From Actinacidiphila glaucinigra (lineage in GTDB: Bacteria > Actinomycetota > Actinomycetes > Streptomycetales > Streptomycetaceae), in assembly GCF_900188405.1 (NCBI RefSeq), contig NZ_FZOF01000002.1, positions 62,001-126,000 of the forward strand: DNA of 64,000 nucleotides, given 5' to 3'. Shown here piece by piece: positions 1-9,044 of the stretch; the stretch's first letter is position 1, and each line of letters begins with the position of its first letter. The translations under genes and the position numbers were made by a program. The notes beneath the pieces were generated by a model. The model did not search any database. It was not told where the DNA came from and worked only from the letters and a program-made list of their open reading frames with translations.

Positions 1-681
1 CTCGGTGGCCAGCGCGAGGGCGTGCTCCAGGGAGTCCGCGCGCACGTCCAGGTAGCGGTGCTCGATGCGGCGCTCGATGGCGCGGGGGTCGACGTCGATG
101 CAGATCGCGACGCCGCCGTTCATGGTGACGGCGAGCGGCTGGGCGCCGCCCATGCCGCCGAGTCCGGCGGTGAGGGTGATGGTGCCGGCCAGGCTGCCGC
201 CGAACTTCTTCTCCGCGACGGCGGCGAAGGTCTCGTAGGTGCCCTGGAGGATGCCCTGGGTGCCGATGTAGATCCACGAACCGGCCGTCATCTGGCCGTA
301 CATGGTCAGCCCCAGCGCCTCCAGGCGGCGGAACTCCTCCCAGGTGGCCCAGTCGCCCACGAGGTTGGAGTTGGCGATGAGCACGCGGGGCGCCCACTCG
401 TGGGTCTGCATGACGCCGACCGGGCGGCCGGACTGGACGAGCATCGTCTCGTCCTGCTTGAGGCTCTGGAGGGTGCGCACCATGGCGTCGAAGGAGCGCC
501 AGTCGCGGGCGGCCTTGCCGGTGCCGCCGTAGACGACCAGCTTCTCGGGGTGCTCGGCGACCTCGGGGTCGAGGTTGTTCTGCAGCATGCGCAGTGCGGC
601 TTCCTGCTGCCAGCCCTGCGTGGTGAGCGCGCTGCCGCGCGGTGCGCGTACGGTCCTCGGTCCGGCGCCGGTTCCGGTCAT
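1..681 (-). CDS. hutU: Urocanate hydratase (urocanase), N-terminal part
   Basis: Urocanase converts urocanate to imidazolonepropionate, the second step of histidine degradation in the cytosol. The 227 codons seen start at ATG 681 ([17 protein letters not shown]) and run off the left edge, so only about 40 percent of a ~550-residue enzyme is present. Family signatures visible are [15 protein letters not shown], the NAD-binding-like stretch [18 protein letters not shown], and [11 protein letters not shown]. The product therefore carries the N-terminal half of the NAD+ site; the active-site region lies outside the window. No other hut gene is within view, in keeping with the scattered hut genes of Streptomyces. 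Family assignment is firm. Confidence 0.93.
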   Translation of the reverse strand, partial: MTGTGAGPRTVRAPRGSALTTQGWQQEAALRMLQNNLDPEVAEHPEKLVVYGGTGKAARDWRSFDAMVRTLQSLKQDETMLVQSGRPVGVMQTHEWAPRVLIANSNLVGDWATWEEFRRLEALGLTMYGQMTAGSWIYIGTQGILQGTYETFAAVAEKKFGGSLAGTITLTAGLGGMGGAQPLAVTMNGGVAICIDVDPRAIERRIEHRYLDVRADSLEHALALATE

Positions 682-1277
682 GCCCCTGCCTCCTCGCGAC
701 TGGATTGAGTCATTCACATCCTGGTCTGCTGAATAGCCCCAGTCAACCGGGCCGCCGGGACCTGCCCCGGACACGTTCCCCTTCCGGCCGGCTCGTACCC
801 ACCGGGCGGCTCCCCGGATCGGGCCCGAACCCTGGGCCCCGGCGGCCACGGACCCGCGGCCCGCCACTCCGCACCCCGGCACCGGCACCGGCACCGGCAG
901 CAGGGCGCCCGGCCCGGCCCGGTCGCGCCGGCACCCCGTACCGACCGGGGCGGACCCGGCGATCGGCGGCGACGCCCCGCACGATGCGCGGGCGGACCGC
1001 CCGGCCGAGACGGCGGAGCCCGGCCGGCCTCGGCACGCCCGTTGCCGGGCGGCTCCCAGGGCGAGCCGGACGGACAGCGGCGGTCCTGCGGGCGGGGAGC
1101 GCTGCGAGGCGCCACCCACCCGGGGGGTGACGCGCCCTGGACGGCGTGTGAGCGGACCGCAGGCCCGGGCCCGGGCGGCAGCCCACCGGCAGGCACCCTC
1201 CGGCGCCCCCGGCGCGGGCGTCACGCGCGCTCACCGGGACCCGGCCCCTCGCGGGCCCGGCCTGACACGATGGCCGT
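682..1277. other. Divergent intergenic region hutU / PLP decarboxylase
   Basis: About 600 bases separate the hutU start from the decarboxylase start. The first 60 bases next to hutU are relatively AT-rich and hold the partly symmetric TTGAGTCATTCA, a plausible hutU promoter or operator zone. The rest is uniformly GC-rich, low-complexity (runs of CCGG and CACCGG) and has no convincing coding signal on either strand: the open frames here lack ribosome binding sites and recognisable motifs. Confidence 0.5.
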
Positions 1278-2567
1278 ATGACCGAGGAACCTGCGGCACG
1301 ACGGGAACGGGCACTGCGCGCGGCTGTCGAACGGAGACTGATCGCCCCGGACAGGCCCGTGGTCGGGCTGCTCGACCTGGACGGGGTCCGGGCGGCCGCC
1401 GCCGATCTGCGGGCGGCCTTCGCCACCCCCGGGGTGGAGGTCACCCACACCTTCGCGGTCAAGGCGGCCTCGCTGGTGCCGGTGCTGCGGCTGCTGTCCG
1501 AGGAGGGCGTCGGCGCGGAGGTCGCCAGCCCCGGCGAGCTCGCCCTGGCCCGGGCGGCGGGCGTACCCCCCGGCAGGATCGTGCTGGACTCCCCCGCCAA
1601 GACCCCGGACGAACTGCGGGAGGCGCTGGCCCTCGGCATCGCCCTCAACGCCGACAACCCGCAGGAACTGGCGCGCCTGGACCGGCTGGTGCCGCCCGGC
1701 ACCGCCGCCGCCCCGCTGGGTCTGCGCGTCAACCCCCAGGTCGGCGCGGGCAGCATCGGGGCGATGAGCACGGCCACCGCCACGTCGAAGTTCGGCGTCG
1801 CCCTGCGCGACGAGGGCGCGGTGGACTGGGTGGTCCGCGCCTACCTCGACCGGCCCTGGCTGACCCGGCTGCACACCCACACCGGGTCGCAGGGCGTGCC
1901 CCTGGAGCTGATGGCGGCCGGCGTCCGCGCGGCCTACGAGCTCGCCGAGCGGATCAACACGGCGGCCGGGCGGCGGCAGGTCACCACCCTCGACATCGGC
2001 GGCGGCCTGCCGGTCAACTTCGCCTCCGACGAGGTCCGGCCGGGCTTCCGCGCCTACGCCGACGCGCTCCGCGCCGCGCTGCCCGGGCTCTTCGACGGGC
2101 GGTACGCGCTGGTCACGGAGTTCGGGCGGTCGCTGGTGGCCAAGGCGGGCACGATCCTGGCGCGGGTGGAGTACGCCAAGACCGCCGGGGGCCGCGCGAT
2201 CGCCGTGACGCACGCCGGCGCCCAGGTCGCCACGCGTACGGTCTTCGCGCCCGGCGCCTGGCCGCTGCGGGTGCTGGCGCTGGACCCTAAGGGGCGGCCC
2301 AAGGACGGCGAGCCGGTCGTCCAGGACGTCGCCGGGCCGTGCTGCTTCGCGGGCGACCTCGTCGCGGCGGCGCGCGAACTGCCGCTGCTCACCGAGGGCG
2401 ACCTCGTGGCCCTGCCCGACACGGGGGCGTACTACTTCTCCACGCACTTCGCGTACAACTCGCTGCCCCGCCCCGCCGTCCACGGCTACTCCGGGCCCGG
2501 CCCGGCCTTCCGCACCCTGCGCCGCGCGCAGACCCTCGAGGAGCTCGTACGGGAGAGCGGCGGCTGA
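1278..2567 (+). CDS. PLP-dependent decarboxylase (Orn/DAP/Arg decarboxylase 2 family)
   Basis: The 429-residue cytosolic protein has the alanine-racemase-type fold III of the LysA/ornithine decarboxylase family. Visible motifs are HTFAVKA (Schiff-base lysine K62), RLHTHTGSQG (histidine stacking on PLP), DIGGGLPVNF (phosphate-binding glycines), EFGRSLVAKAG and CCFAGD near the C terminus, where the family carries its cross-dimer cysteine and aspartate. It releases CO2 from an amino acid or a related carboxylated amine, but the substrate cannot be read from sequence. It is not next to lysine genes, so it is probably not the main lysA. It starts at ATG 1278 and stands alone. Confidence 0.85.
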   Translation: MTEEPAARRERALRAAVERRLIAPDRPVVGLLDLDGVRAAAADLRAAFATPGVEVTHTFAVKAASLVPVLRLLSEEGVGAEVASPGELALARAAGVPPGRIVLDSPAKTPDELREALALGIALNADNPQELARLDRLVPPGTAAAPLGLRVNPQVGAGSIGAMSTATATSKFGVALRDEGAVDWVVRAYLDRPWLTRLHTHTGSQGVPLELMAAGVRAAYELAERINTAAGRRQVTTLDIGGGLPVNFASDEVRPGFRAYADALRAALPGLFDGRYALVTEFGRSLVAKAGTILARVEYAKTAGGRAIAVTHAGAQVATRTVFAPGAWPLRVLALDPKGRPKDGEPVVQDVAGPCCFAGDLVAAARELPLLTEGDLVALPDTGAYYFSTHFAYNSLPRPAVHGYSGPGPAFRTLRRAQTLEELVRESGG

Positions 2568-2594
2568 ACCGGCGCCGCCCGTCACCCGGACGGC

Positions 2595-3191
2595 TCAGCC
2601 GGCCGCCGCGACGCGGCGGCGGGCGGAGCCGCCGGGACCGGCGTCACCGGCCACCGGCCCGGTGGCCTCGTAACCGGGGACGGAACGGGCGGCGGGACCG
2701 CGTCCCGCGTGCTCGGGCCGGACCCACAACAGCGTGTCGTGCGCCCGCTCCCAGCGCCCCAGGCGCACCGCCTTCGCCCACAGCCCCGCACCGGCGCCCG
2801 CGAGCAGCATCCCCGCCGTTCCCGGCGCCGCGACGCCGGACGCGAGGGCCGCCGCGAACGCCCCGAGCAGCCACCACCGGCGGGCCCGGACCCAGGCGCG
2901 GGCGGTCACCCGGCGGTCCTGCAGGAAGACGCTCCGGGGCGCGCGCTCCGCCGCCTCCGCGAGGGCCGTGTACCGCCGCCGGCGCGCCAGGAAGGCCACC
3001 GCGGCGGCGACCACGAAGAGCGCCGCACCGCCCAGCACCCCGATGCGGCGGCCGGTCAGTCCGGGCACGAAGACCCCGACGCCCGCGGCGACGACCCCCA
3101 GCCACCACAGCCACCGCCCCGGCACCCGTACCAGGACCGCCACCCGTGCCAGCACATACGTTCCACGCACCACCGCTGCCTCCTCCTCCAC
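2595..3191 (-). CDS. Small integral membrane protein of unknown function
   Basis: The 198-residue protein has roughly four hydrophobic segments: two around residues 27-46 and 50-69, and two around 108-125 and 127-140. They are separated by a basic loop (LARRRRYTALAEAAERAPR), and a charged tail follows. I recognise no family. It converges with the PLP decarboxylase, and its start lies 134 bp from the divergent ferredoxin start, so it shares that control region. ATG 3191 is preceded by the AT-richer stretch containing the 3225-3250 inverted repeat. It could be a two-component exporter subunit or an orphan; nothing seen decides. Confidence 0.6.
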   Translation of the reverse strand: MEEEAAVVRGTYVLARVAVLVRVPGRWLWWLGVVAAGVGVFVPGLTGRRIGVLGGAALFVVAAAVAFLARRRRYTALAEAAERAPRSVFLQDRRVTARAWVRARRWWLLGAFAAALASGVAAPGTAGMLLAGAGAGLWAKAVRLGRWERAHDTLLWVRPEHAGRGPAARSVPGYEATGPVAGDAGPGGSARRRVAAAG

Positions 3192-3224
3192 GGCTCGATC
3201 CGAGAGTGCTGGGGAGGGAGGTTA

Positions 3225-3250
3225 CTCACGGAACATCAGAATTCCGTGAG
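3225..3250. promoter_or_regulatory. 26-bp inverted repeat, candidate operator of the P450 operon
   Basis: Perfect 9-bp arms CTCACGGAA and TTCCGTGAG are separated by 8 bases. They lie 75 bp upstream of the ferredoxin ATG and 34 bp upstream of the divergent membrane-protein start. The length, symmetry and position fit a dimeric repressor site. No regulator gene is adjacent, so the binding protein is unknown. Confidence 0.5.
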
Positions 3251-3325
3251 AACGGCACCGCATGCGGGGCCCCGGAGGCAGTGATACGACTGAAAGCAGG
3301 GGCCTCTGGGGCTGGAGTGGTGCGT

Positions 3326-3535
3326 ATGAACATCGTGGTCGACCTCAATCGCTGCCAGGCCTACGCGCAGTGCGCGTTCCTCGCTCCCGAGGTCTTCGAA
3401 CTGCACGGCGAGGAGGCACTGCTGTACGTCCCAGCCGTCCCGGAGGACCAGCAGGAGCGCGTCCACCGGGCCGCGGTGGCGTGCCCGGTGCAGGCCATCC
3501 TCGTGGGCGGGGCGGCTGGTGCCGATGTCCGGTGA
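3326..3535 (+). CDS. 3Fe-4S ferredoxin, P450 redox partner
   Basis: The 69-residue one-electron carrier has the actinobacterial P450-ferredoxin pattern: C10, C16 (RCQAYAQC, with tyrosine where a fourth ligand would sit) and C53 in VACPVQAI, plus the typical APEVFEL stretch. Three cysteines imply a [3Fe-4S] cluster. Translation starts at ATG 3326, preceded closely by GGAGTG. The stop overlaps the reductase start by 17 bases, so the two are probably translated together. It should pass electrons from the reductase just downstream to the P450 at 4963. Confidence 0.88.
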   Translation: MNIVVDLNRCQAYAQCAFLAPEVFELHGEEALLYVPAVPEDQQERVHRAAVACPVQAILVGGAAGADVR

Positions 3536-4889
3536 GCTGCGCGACGGGCGCATCGTCGTCGTCGGCGCGTCCCTGGCCGGCCTGCGGGCCGCCGAGACGC
3601 TGCGCGACGAGGGGTTCGAGGGATCGCTGACCCTGGTGGGCGACGAGCCGCACCCGCCGTACGACCGGCCGCCGCTGTCGAAGCAGGTGCTGCTCGGCCG
3701 GGTGCCCGCGACGGGGACCGGGCTCCCCGCGCGCCGCCCGGTGGACGCGCAGTGGAAGCTGGGCGTCGCCGCCACCGGGGTCGACGGGATCGGCAAGCGG
3801 GTCTTCCTCGCGAACGGCGAGGAAGTGCCGTACGACCGCCTGCTGATCGCCACCGGCACCCGCGCGCGGCCCTGGCCGAACCCCGCCGAGGCCGCCCTGG
3901 ACGGCGTGTTCGCGCTGCGGACCAGTGACGACGCGGCCGGGCTCGCCGAGCGGCTGGACGCCGGGCCCCGGCGGGTGCTGGTGATCGGCGCCGGGTTCAC
4001 CGGCTCGGAGATCGCCTCCGCCTGCCGGGAGCGGGACATCCCCGTGACCGTGGTGGAGCGCGGCCCCGCGCCCCTGGTGGGGGCGCTCGGCGGGACACTC
4101 GCCGCGGTCGCCGCTGAGATGCACCGCAGGCACGGGGTCGACCTCCGCTGCGGGGTGCAGGTCACCTCACTGGAGGGTGACGGCCGGCTGACCGGCGCCC
4201 GGCTCTCGGACGGGAGCACCGTCGAGGCGGACGTGGCCGTGGTCGCCCTCGGCGCCGTCCGCAACACCGAGTGGCTGGCCGAGTCGGGCCTGGCCGCGGG
4301 CCCGCGCGGCGTGACGTGCGACGCCGGCTGCCGCGCCTTCAACATGTACGGCATCGTCACCGACGACGTGTTCGTCGCCGGGGACGTGGCCCGCTTCCCG
4401 CACCCGCTCTTCGGCTACCAGCTGATCGCCCTGGAGCACTGGGGCAACGCGGTCGCGCAGGCCGAGGTGGCGGCGCACAACATGGTCAGCGCGGGACCCT
4501 TCCGGCGGCCGCACCTGGCGGTGCCGACCTTCTGGTCCAGCCAGTTCGGCCACAACATCAAGTCGGTGGGCGTGCCCACCTACTCCGACCAGGTCGTCGT
4601 CGCCCAGGGCTCGCTGCGCGAGGCCCGGCTGGTCGTCGTCTACGGCTACAAGGGCCGCATCACGGCGGCGGTGTCGGTCAACCGGGCCAAGTGGCTGGAC
4701 TACTACCAGAACCTGATCGAGACGGCCGCGCCGTTCCCGCCCGAGCCCGGGGCCGCCGACCGCACCGCCCCGATGATCCCCCTGCCGTCCGACGTGCCCG
4801 ACCCCGCGGTGCTCTCGCACGGCCCGACGGTCGCCCTCACCGGTCATCTGCCGGACCGGCGCCTGACCCTGGTGCGTCCCGGCGGCTGA
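3519..4889 (+). CDS. NAD(P)H-dependent FAD ferredoxin reductase
   Basis: This flavoprotein of the putidaredoxin-reductase/rhodocoxin-reductase type oxidises NAD(P)H and reduces the ferredoxin. Seen are the FAD dinucleotide motif VVVGASLAGLRAAE near the N terminus, PYDRPPLSKQ, the NAD motif VLVIGAGFTGSEIAS near residue 155, and VFVAGDVARFPHP (second FAD contact), followed by HWGNAVAQ. The 456-residue length is somewhat longer than the usual ~400-420, because of a Pro/Ala-rich tail. The start is GTG 3519 or ATG 3525; both lie inside the end of the ferredoxin gene. It is the middle gene of a ferredoxin-reductase-P450 operon. Confidence 0.9.
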   Translation: MPMSGELRDGRIVVVGASLAGLRAAETLRDEGFEGSLTLVGDEPHPPYDRPPLSKQVLLGRVPATGTGLPARRPVDAQWKLGVAATGVDGIGKRVFLANGEEVPYDRLLIATGTRARPWPNPAEAALDGVFALRTSDDAAGLAERLDAGPRRVLVIGAGFTGSEIASACRERDIPVTVVERGPAPLVGALGGTLAAVAAEMHRRHGVDLRCGVQVTSLEGDGRLTGARLSDGSTVEADVAVVALGAVRNTEWLAESGLAAGPRGVTCDAGCRAFNMYGIVTDDVFVAGDVARFPHPLFGYQLIALEHWGNAVAQAEVAAHNMVSAGPFRRPHLAVPTFWSSQFGHNIKSVGVPTYSDQVVVAQGSLREARLVVVYGYKGRITAAVSVNRAKWLDYYQNLIETAAPFPPEPGAADRTAPMIPLPSDVPDPAVLSHGPTVALTGHLPDRRLTLVRPGG

Positions 4890-4962
4890 GGCCGCCGCCG
4901 ACCGCACCGCGGACGGGCCGTGGCAGGACGCCGGGGCCCCCGACGACGAGGAGCCCCCGCGC

Positions 4963-6183
4963 ATGGCTGCGGACACGCTGTTCCGAAGGATCACCGACTA
5001 CGCCAGCCGGCCCGATCCGTACCCGCTGTACGCCGAACTCCGCGAGAGCAAGGTGGCGCCGCAGGACGACGGCAGCTATCTCGTCGGCACCTACCACGAG
5101 ATCACGGCCCTGCTGCACGACCCGCGGATCAGCTCCGACCGGCGCCACCGCAGCGACCCGGAGGAGGCCCGGCTGGCCGCGGAACTGGCGCCGTCCTTCA
5201 TCGGCCTGGACGACCCCGAGCACGACCGGCTCCGCCGCACCACGATGCGGCCCTTCGGCCCGCCGCACACCCCCGGCCGGGTGGACGCCATGCACGGCGA
5301 GATCGTTCGCATCGCCGACGAACTCGTCGCCGGGCTCCGCGGCAGGCAGCGCGTCGACATCGTCGACGACTTCGCCTACCCGCTCCCCGTCACCGTGATC
5401 TGCCGGCTGCTGGGCGTGCCCCGGGAGGACGAGCCGAAGTTCCGCGGCTGGTCCGACGCGATCGTCGGCGGACTCGACCTCAACCCCGACCAGGACCCCA
5501 CCGAGCGCACGCAGGCCGCCACCGAGGCCCGCCGGGCGATGGGGGTATACCTGGGCGGACTGGCCGAGGGGCGGCGCGGCAAGCCCTCCGACGACCTGCT
5601 GTCGGCGTTCGTCAACGACCAGGACCCGGCCGGCGGGCTGAACCGGATCGAGCTGATGGTCACCTCGGTGCTGCTGCTCGTCGCCGGGCACGAGACCACC
5701 GTCAACCTGATCACCAACGGGATGCTCACCCTGCTGCGCCGGCCCGACCAGCTGGAACTGCTGCGCCGCGAACCGGCCCTGATGCCGCGAGCGGTGGAGG
5801 AACTGCTGCGGTTCGAGCCGCCCGTGCAGATGCTGCCCCAGCGCACCCCGCTGGTGGACGTCGAGGTCGCGGGGGTCACCGTGCCCAAGGGGGCGCCGCT
5901 GATCCTGGTGCTCGCCTCCGGCAGCCGCGATCCGCGGCGGTTCCGCGACCCCGACCGGTTCGACCCGCGGCGCACGGACAACCAGCACCTGGGCTTCGGC
6001 AGCGGCGTCCACAGCTGCTTCGGGGCGCCGCTCGCCCGGCTGGAGGCGCAGATCGCCCTCACCGCGCTGCTGCGCACCCTGGACGGCCTCCGGCTGGTGG
6101 ACGACCCGCCCCCGTACCGGCGCAGTCCGGTGCTGCGCGGTCCGCGCCATCTGCTCGTGGAGCACGACGGGGCGGGCGTCTGA
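4963..6183 (+). CDS. Cytochrome P450 (class I, bacterial)
   Basis: The 406-residue soluble monooxygenase has the I-helix oxygen-activating motif AGHETT (residues 241-246), the K-helix ExxR pair in EELLR (E280/R283), and the heme loop GFGSGVHSCFGAPLARLEAQ with axial cysteine C352. It is the last gene of an operon that also encodes its own ferredoxin and reductase, so the three form a complete NAD(P)H-to-P450 chain. ATG 4963 lies 73 bp after the reductase stop. The substrate is unknown. There is no polyketide or peptide synthetase nearby, so a biosynthetic tailoring role is not indicated; xenobiotic or fatty-acid hydroxylation is equally possible. Confidence 0.95.
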   Translation: MAADTLFRRITDYASRPDPYPLYAELRESKVAPQDDGSYLVGTYHEITALLHDPRISSDRRHRSDPEEARLAAELAPSFIGLDDPEHDRLRRTTMRPFGPPHTPGRVDAMHGEIVRIADELVAGLRGRQRVDIVDDFAYPLPVTVICRLLGVPREDEPKFRGWSDAIVGGLDLNPDQDPTERTQAATEARRAMGVYLGGLAEGRRGKPSDDLLSAFVNDQDPAGGLNRIELMVTSVLLLVAGHETTVNLITNGMLTLLRRPDQLELLRREPALMPRAVEELLRFEPPVQMLPQRTPLVDVEVAGVTVPKGAPLILVLASGSRDPRRFRDPDRFDPRRTDNQHLGFGSGVHSCFGAPLARLEAQIALTALLRTLDGLRLVDDPPPYRRSPVLRGPRHLLVEHDGAGV

Positions 6184-6207
6184 CCGTGGGCCGGACCCGG
6201 TCCCGGG

Positions 6208-7083
6208 TCACTCCACGAACAGGCCCTGCGCCGCGGCCTTGGCGTCGAACTCCTCCAGCCGCGCCTGCGCGTCCGGCAGCCCGTCGCACACGGCCTCCAG
6301 CAGCACCCGCCCGAGCAGCATCGGCGCGCACGCGGTGTCGAAGGCGAGCCCCGTGCCGACGGCCGCCGGGAGCAGGACGTCGGAGTGGGCGGCGACCGGC
6401 GCGAAGGCGCTGTCGGCGACGGTGACGACGGTCAGCCCGCACGAGCGTGCGTACTCCAGCGCCTCGACCACCTCGCGAGGGTGCCGGGGCAGCGCGAAGC
6501 ACAGCAGGGCGCTCGCCCCGGCCCGCACGGCGGCGTCGACGCGGTCGGCGAGCATGCTGCCGGCCTCGTCGAGGAGGCGGACGTCGGGGTGCACCTTGGC
6601 CGCGAAGTAGCAGAAGCCCCGGGCCTGGGCGGCCGCGGCGCGCAGCCCCAGCACGGGCAGCGGCCGGGACGCGGCGAGCAGGGCGCCCGCGCGGGCCACG
6701 GGGGCCGGGTCGGCGAGCAGCGCGGCGAGGTGCCGCAGGTTCTCGATCTCGGCCTGCACCGCTTCCTGGTACTCGTTGTACGCGTCCCCGGCCGGCTGCC
6801 CCTGGGGCCCCGCGGCGGGGGCGACCTCGCGCAGGTGGCGGCGGAGCGCGGGGTAGCCGTCGAAGCCGAGCGCGACGGCGAAGCGGGTCACGGAGGGCTG
6901 GCTCACCCCGGCGAGGTCCGCGACCTCGACGCTGGACAGGAAGGGCGCGTCGGCGGCCCGGCGGACGAGGCAGTGGGCGATGCGGCGCTGGGTGGGCGTG
7001 AGCCGGTGCGCTTCGAACAGCTTCACCAGGCGCGCCGACGCGGTGTCCGTCCCGTCGGCTCCGGTGGCGTTCTCGGTGGCCAT
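6208..7083 (-). CDS. RpiR/MurR-family transcriptional regulator (HTH + SIS)
   Basis: The 291-residue regulator has an N-terminal helix-turn-helix of the RpiR type: LSSVEVADLAGVSQPSVTRFAVALGFDGYPALRRHLRE, spanning roughly residues 50-90. A C-terminal sugar-isomerase (SIS) domain follows from about residue 130 (LLAASRPLPVLGLRAAAAQARGF). SIS domains usually sense a phosphosugar or other small ligand. It lies downstream of the acyl-CoA synthetase on the same strand (75-bp gap) and converges with the P450 operon. The gap holds a partial palindrome (7123-7138) that may be its own operator. Its target genes are not evident. Confidence 0.88.
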   Translation of the reverse strand: MATENATGADGTDTASARLVKLFEAHRLTPTQRRIAHCLVRRAADAPFLSSVEVADLAGVSQPSVTRFAVALGFDGYPALRRHLREVAPAAGPQGQPAGDAYNEYQEAVQAEIENLRHLAALLADPAPVARAGALLAASRPLPVLGLRAAAAQARGFCYFAAKVHPDVRLLDEAGSMLADRVDAAVRAGASALLCFALPRHPREVVEALEYARSCGLTVVTVADSAFAPVAAHSDVLLPAAVGTGLAFDTACAPMLLGRVLLEAVCDGLPDAQARLEEFDAKAAAQGLFVE

Positions 7084-7122
7084 GACGCCCTCTCCGCTCG
7101 GCCATTCATGTGCCGATGACTC

Positions 7123-7138
7123 TGCATGATTCCATACA
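7123..7138. promoter_or_regulatory. Partial palindrome upstream of the RpiR-type regulator
   Basis: TGCATGATTCCATACA has symmetric outer positions (TG-ATG / CAT-CA) and lies 40 bp before the regulator ATG in a locally AT-richer stretch. An autoregulatory site is a reasonable guess; nothing else supports it. Confidence 0.25.
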
Positions 7139-7158
7139 GGAGGGCAAGGCGCCCCGGC

Positions 7159-8511
7159 TCACACGGGCGGCAGCAGCTTCTTCTGCGGCTTGCCCATCGC
7201 GTTGCGCGGCAGTTCGGTCAGGAAGCGGACCTTGCGGGGGCGCTTGTGCGCCGACAGGTGGCCGGCCACGAAGTCGATCAGCTCGCGTTCGCCGACCCCG
7301 TCCGCCACCACGTAGGCCACGATCTCCTGGCCGAGGTCGGCGTGCGGGGCGCCCACCACGGCCGCCTCGCGCACCGCGGGATGGTCCAGCAGGGCGTTCT
7401 CCACCTCGCCCGCGCCGATCCGGTAGCCGCCGGACTTGATCAGGTCGGTGGACGCCCGTCCGACGATCCGGTGCATGCCGTCCGGCTCGATCGCCGCGAT
7501 GTCCCCGGTGCGGAACCAGCCGTCCTCGGTGTACGAGGCAGCCGTCGCCTCCGGCCGTCCCAGGTAGCCGTCGAAGAGGGTGGGTCCGGTGAGCTGGAGC
7601 TCGCCGATCTCCGCGCCCGGCTCGGCGGCGATCCGGGTGCGGATCCCCGGCAGCGGCAGCCCGACGGAACCGGGGCGCCGCTCCCCGGCCGCCCGGGTGC
7701 TGACCGTGATCAGGGTCTCGGTCATGCCGTAGCGCTCGACCGGCCGCTGCCCGGTCAGCGCCTCCAGGTCGCGGAAGACCGGCGCCGGCAGCGGCGCGCT
7801 GCCGGAGACCAGCAGCCGGGCGCCGCTCAGCGCCCGGGCGGACTCCGCGTCCCGCGCGACCCGGCCCCAGACGGTCGGCACGCCGAAGTACAGGCTGCCG
7901 CCCGCCGCCGCGTACGCCTGCGGTGTCGGGCGGCCGGTGTGGACCAGACGGCTCCCGGTGCGCAGCGCGCCGAGCACGCCGAGCACCAGACCGTGCACGT
8001 GGAAGAGCGGCAGCCCGTGGACGAGGGTGTCCTCCGGCGTCCACTCCCAGGCCCCGGCGAGGGCGTCCAGGTCGGCGGCGACCGCGCGGCGCGGGACGAG
8101 GACGCCCTTGGGCGCGCCGGTGGTGCCGGAGGTGTACAGGACGAGGGCCGTGGTGTCCGGGTCCGGCTCGGGGCCGTCCCAGGACCGCCGCTCGGTGAGG
8201 ACGGCCGGGGGCGCCTGCACGGCCCCGGAGTCGCGCAGGATGTGGTCGCGCTCGGAGGGCCCCGCGTCGGGCGGCACCGGGACGACCGGTACGCCCGCCA
8301 GGAGACCGCCGACGACCGCCGCGACCGTCTCCAGGGACGGTGTCGCGTGCACCGCGACCGCGGGGGCACCCGCGACGCGCGCCGCGAAGGCGCCCGCGGC
8401 GCCGAGCAGTTCCTCGCGTGAGCAGGTGCGTCCGTCGACGGTGACCGCGTCCGGGCGGTCGGACGGGGCGTCGTGGAGGGCGGTCAGCAGGCGCGGCACG
8501 GGTCCGGTCAC
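7159..8511 (-). CDS. Acyl-CoA synthetase, MatB (malonyl-CoA synthetase)-like
   Basis: This ANL-superfamily enzyme activates a carboxylate to its AMP ester and then its CoA thioester. Visible are the P-loop-like motif YTSGTTGAPKG (residues 126-136), GLPLFHVHGLVLGVLGALR, ERYGMTETL, WFRTGDIA and DLIKSGGYRIGAGEVENAL, with the C-terminal lysine region AMGKPQKKL expected to hold the adenylating lysine. The stretch RRAVAADLDALAGAWEWTPEDTLVHGL closely resembles, in my memory, Streptomyces MatB, so malonate or methylmalonate is the most likely substrate; this is inference. At 450 residues it is slightly shorter than typical. GTC-rich sequence precedes ATG 8511, which diverges from the next gene. Confidence 0.85.
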   Translation of the reverse strand: MTGPVPRLLTALHDAPSDRPDAVTVDGRTCSREELLGAAGAFAARVAGAPAVAVHATPSLETVAAVVGGLLAGVPVVPVPPDAGPSERDHILRDSGAVQAPPAVLTERRSWDGPEPDPDTTALVLYTSGTTGAPKGVLVPRRAVAADLDALAGAWEWTPEDTLVHGLPLFHVHGLVLGVLGALRTGSRLVHTGRPTPQAYAAAGGSLYFGVPTVWGRVARDAESARALSGARLLVSGSAPLPAPVFRDLEALTGQRPVERYGMTETLITVSTRAAGERRPGSVGLPLPGIRTRIAAEPGAEIGELQLTGPTLFDGYLGRPEATAASYTEDGWFRTGDIAAIEPDGMHRIVGRASTDLIKSGGYRIGAGEVENALLDHPAVREAAVVGAPHADLGQEIVAYVVADGVGERELIDFVAGHLSAHKRPRKVRFLTELPRNAMGKPQKKLLPPV

Positions 8512-8597
8512 GGGACGACCCTACTGGGGGCGACCCCTGAGAAGGTTCGGGGGTTTCCCCCAGTGCCACGGGACCGGCCGGTCCGTACGGTGGCGTC

Positions 8598-9044
8598 ATG
8601 GACGCCCGTGACCCAGAGCTCAAGAAGGAATTCGCCGCCACCATCCAGGCGCGCAAGGACCTGGGGGAGGAGTACGAGTCGGCCCTCATCGACTCCTTCC
8701 TGGAGAAGATGGACCGGCGCATCGACTCCCAGGTGGAGCGGCAGGTACGCCGCGAACTGGCCGAGAGCCAGACGGCGTTCGCCCGTGCCGGGCGCCAGGT
8801 CGGCCCGGAGGCGCGCGGCCGGGGCGGCAGCCGTTTCGGCGCCCGCTACGGCTTCGGGGCGTTCTCCCTGATCATGGCCATCCCGCTGTCGGCCATCGCG
8901 GCCGACAAGGCCGACCTGGCCGGGCTGCTCGTCGCCTGGATCGGCATCGTCGCCGTCAACGCCGCCCATTCGCTGGGCTGGCTGTTCCACGAGCGGAGCG
9001 CGGCCCCGCGCCGCGGCAACGACCCGGACGCCTGGGAGGACTGA
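8598..9044 (+). CDS. Conserved membrane protein with coiled-coil N terminus
   Basis: The 148-residue protein has a charged, probably helical first half (KKEFAATIQARKDLGEEYESALIDSFLEKMDRRIDSQVERQVRREL) that looks like a coiled coil. Two transmembrane segments follow at about residues 92-107 and 112-130. This layout is common among small Streptomyces proteins of unknown role that may dimerise at the membrane. ATG 8598 lies 86 bp from the divergent acyl-CoA synthetase start, so the two share a promoter region. I cannot assign a function. Confidence 0.72.
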   Translation: MDARDPELKKEFAATIQARKDLGEEYESALIDSFLEKMDRRIDSQVERQVRRELAESQTAFARAGRQVGPEARGRGGSRFGARYGFGAFSLIMAIPLSAIAADKADLAGLLVAWIGIVAVNAAHSLGWLFHERSAAPRRGNDPDAWED

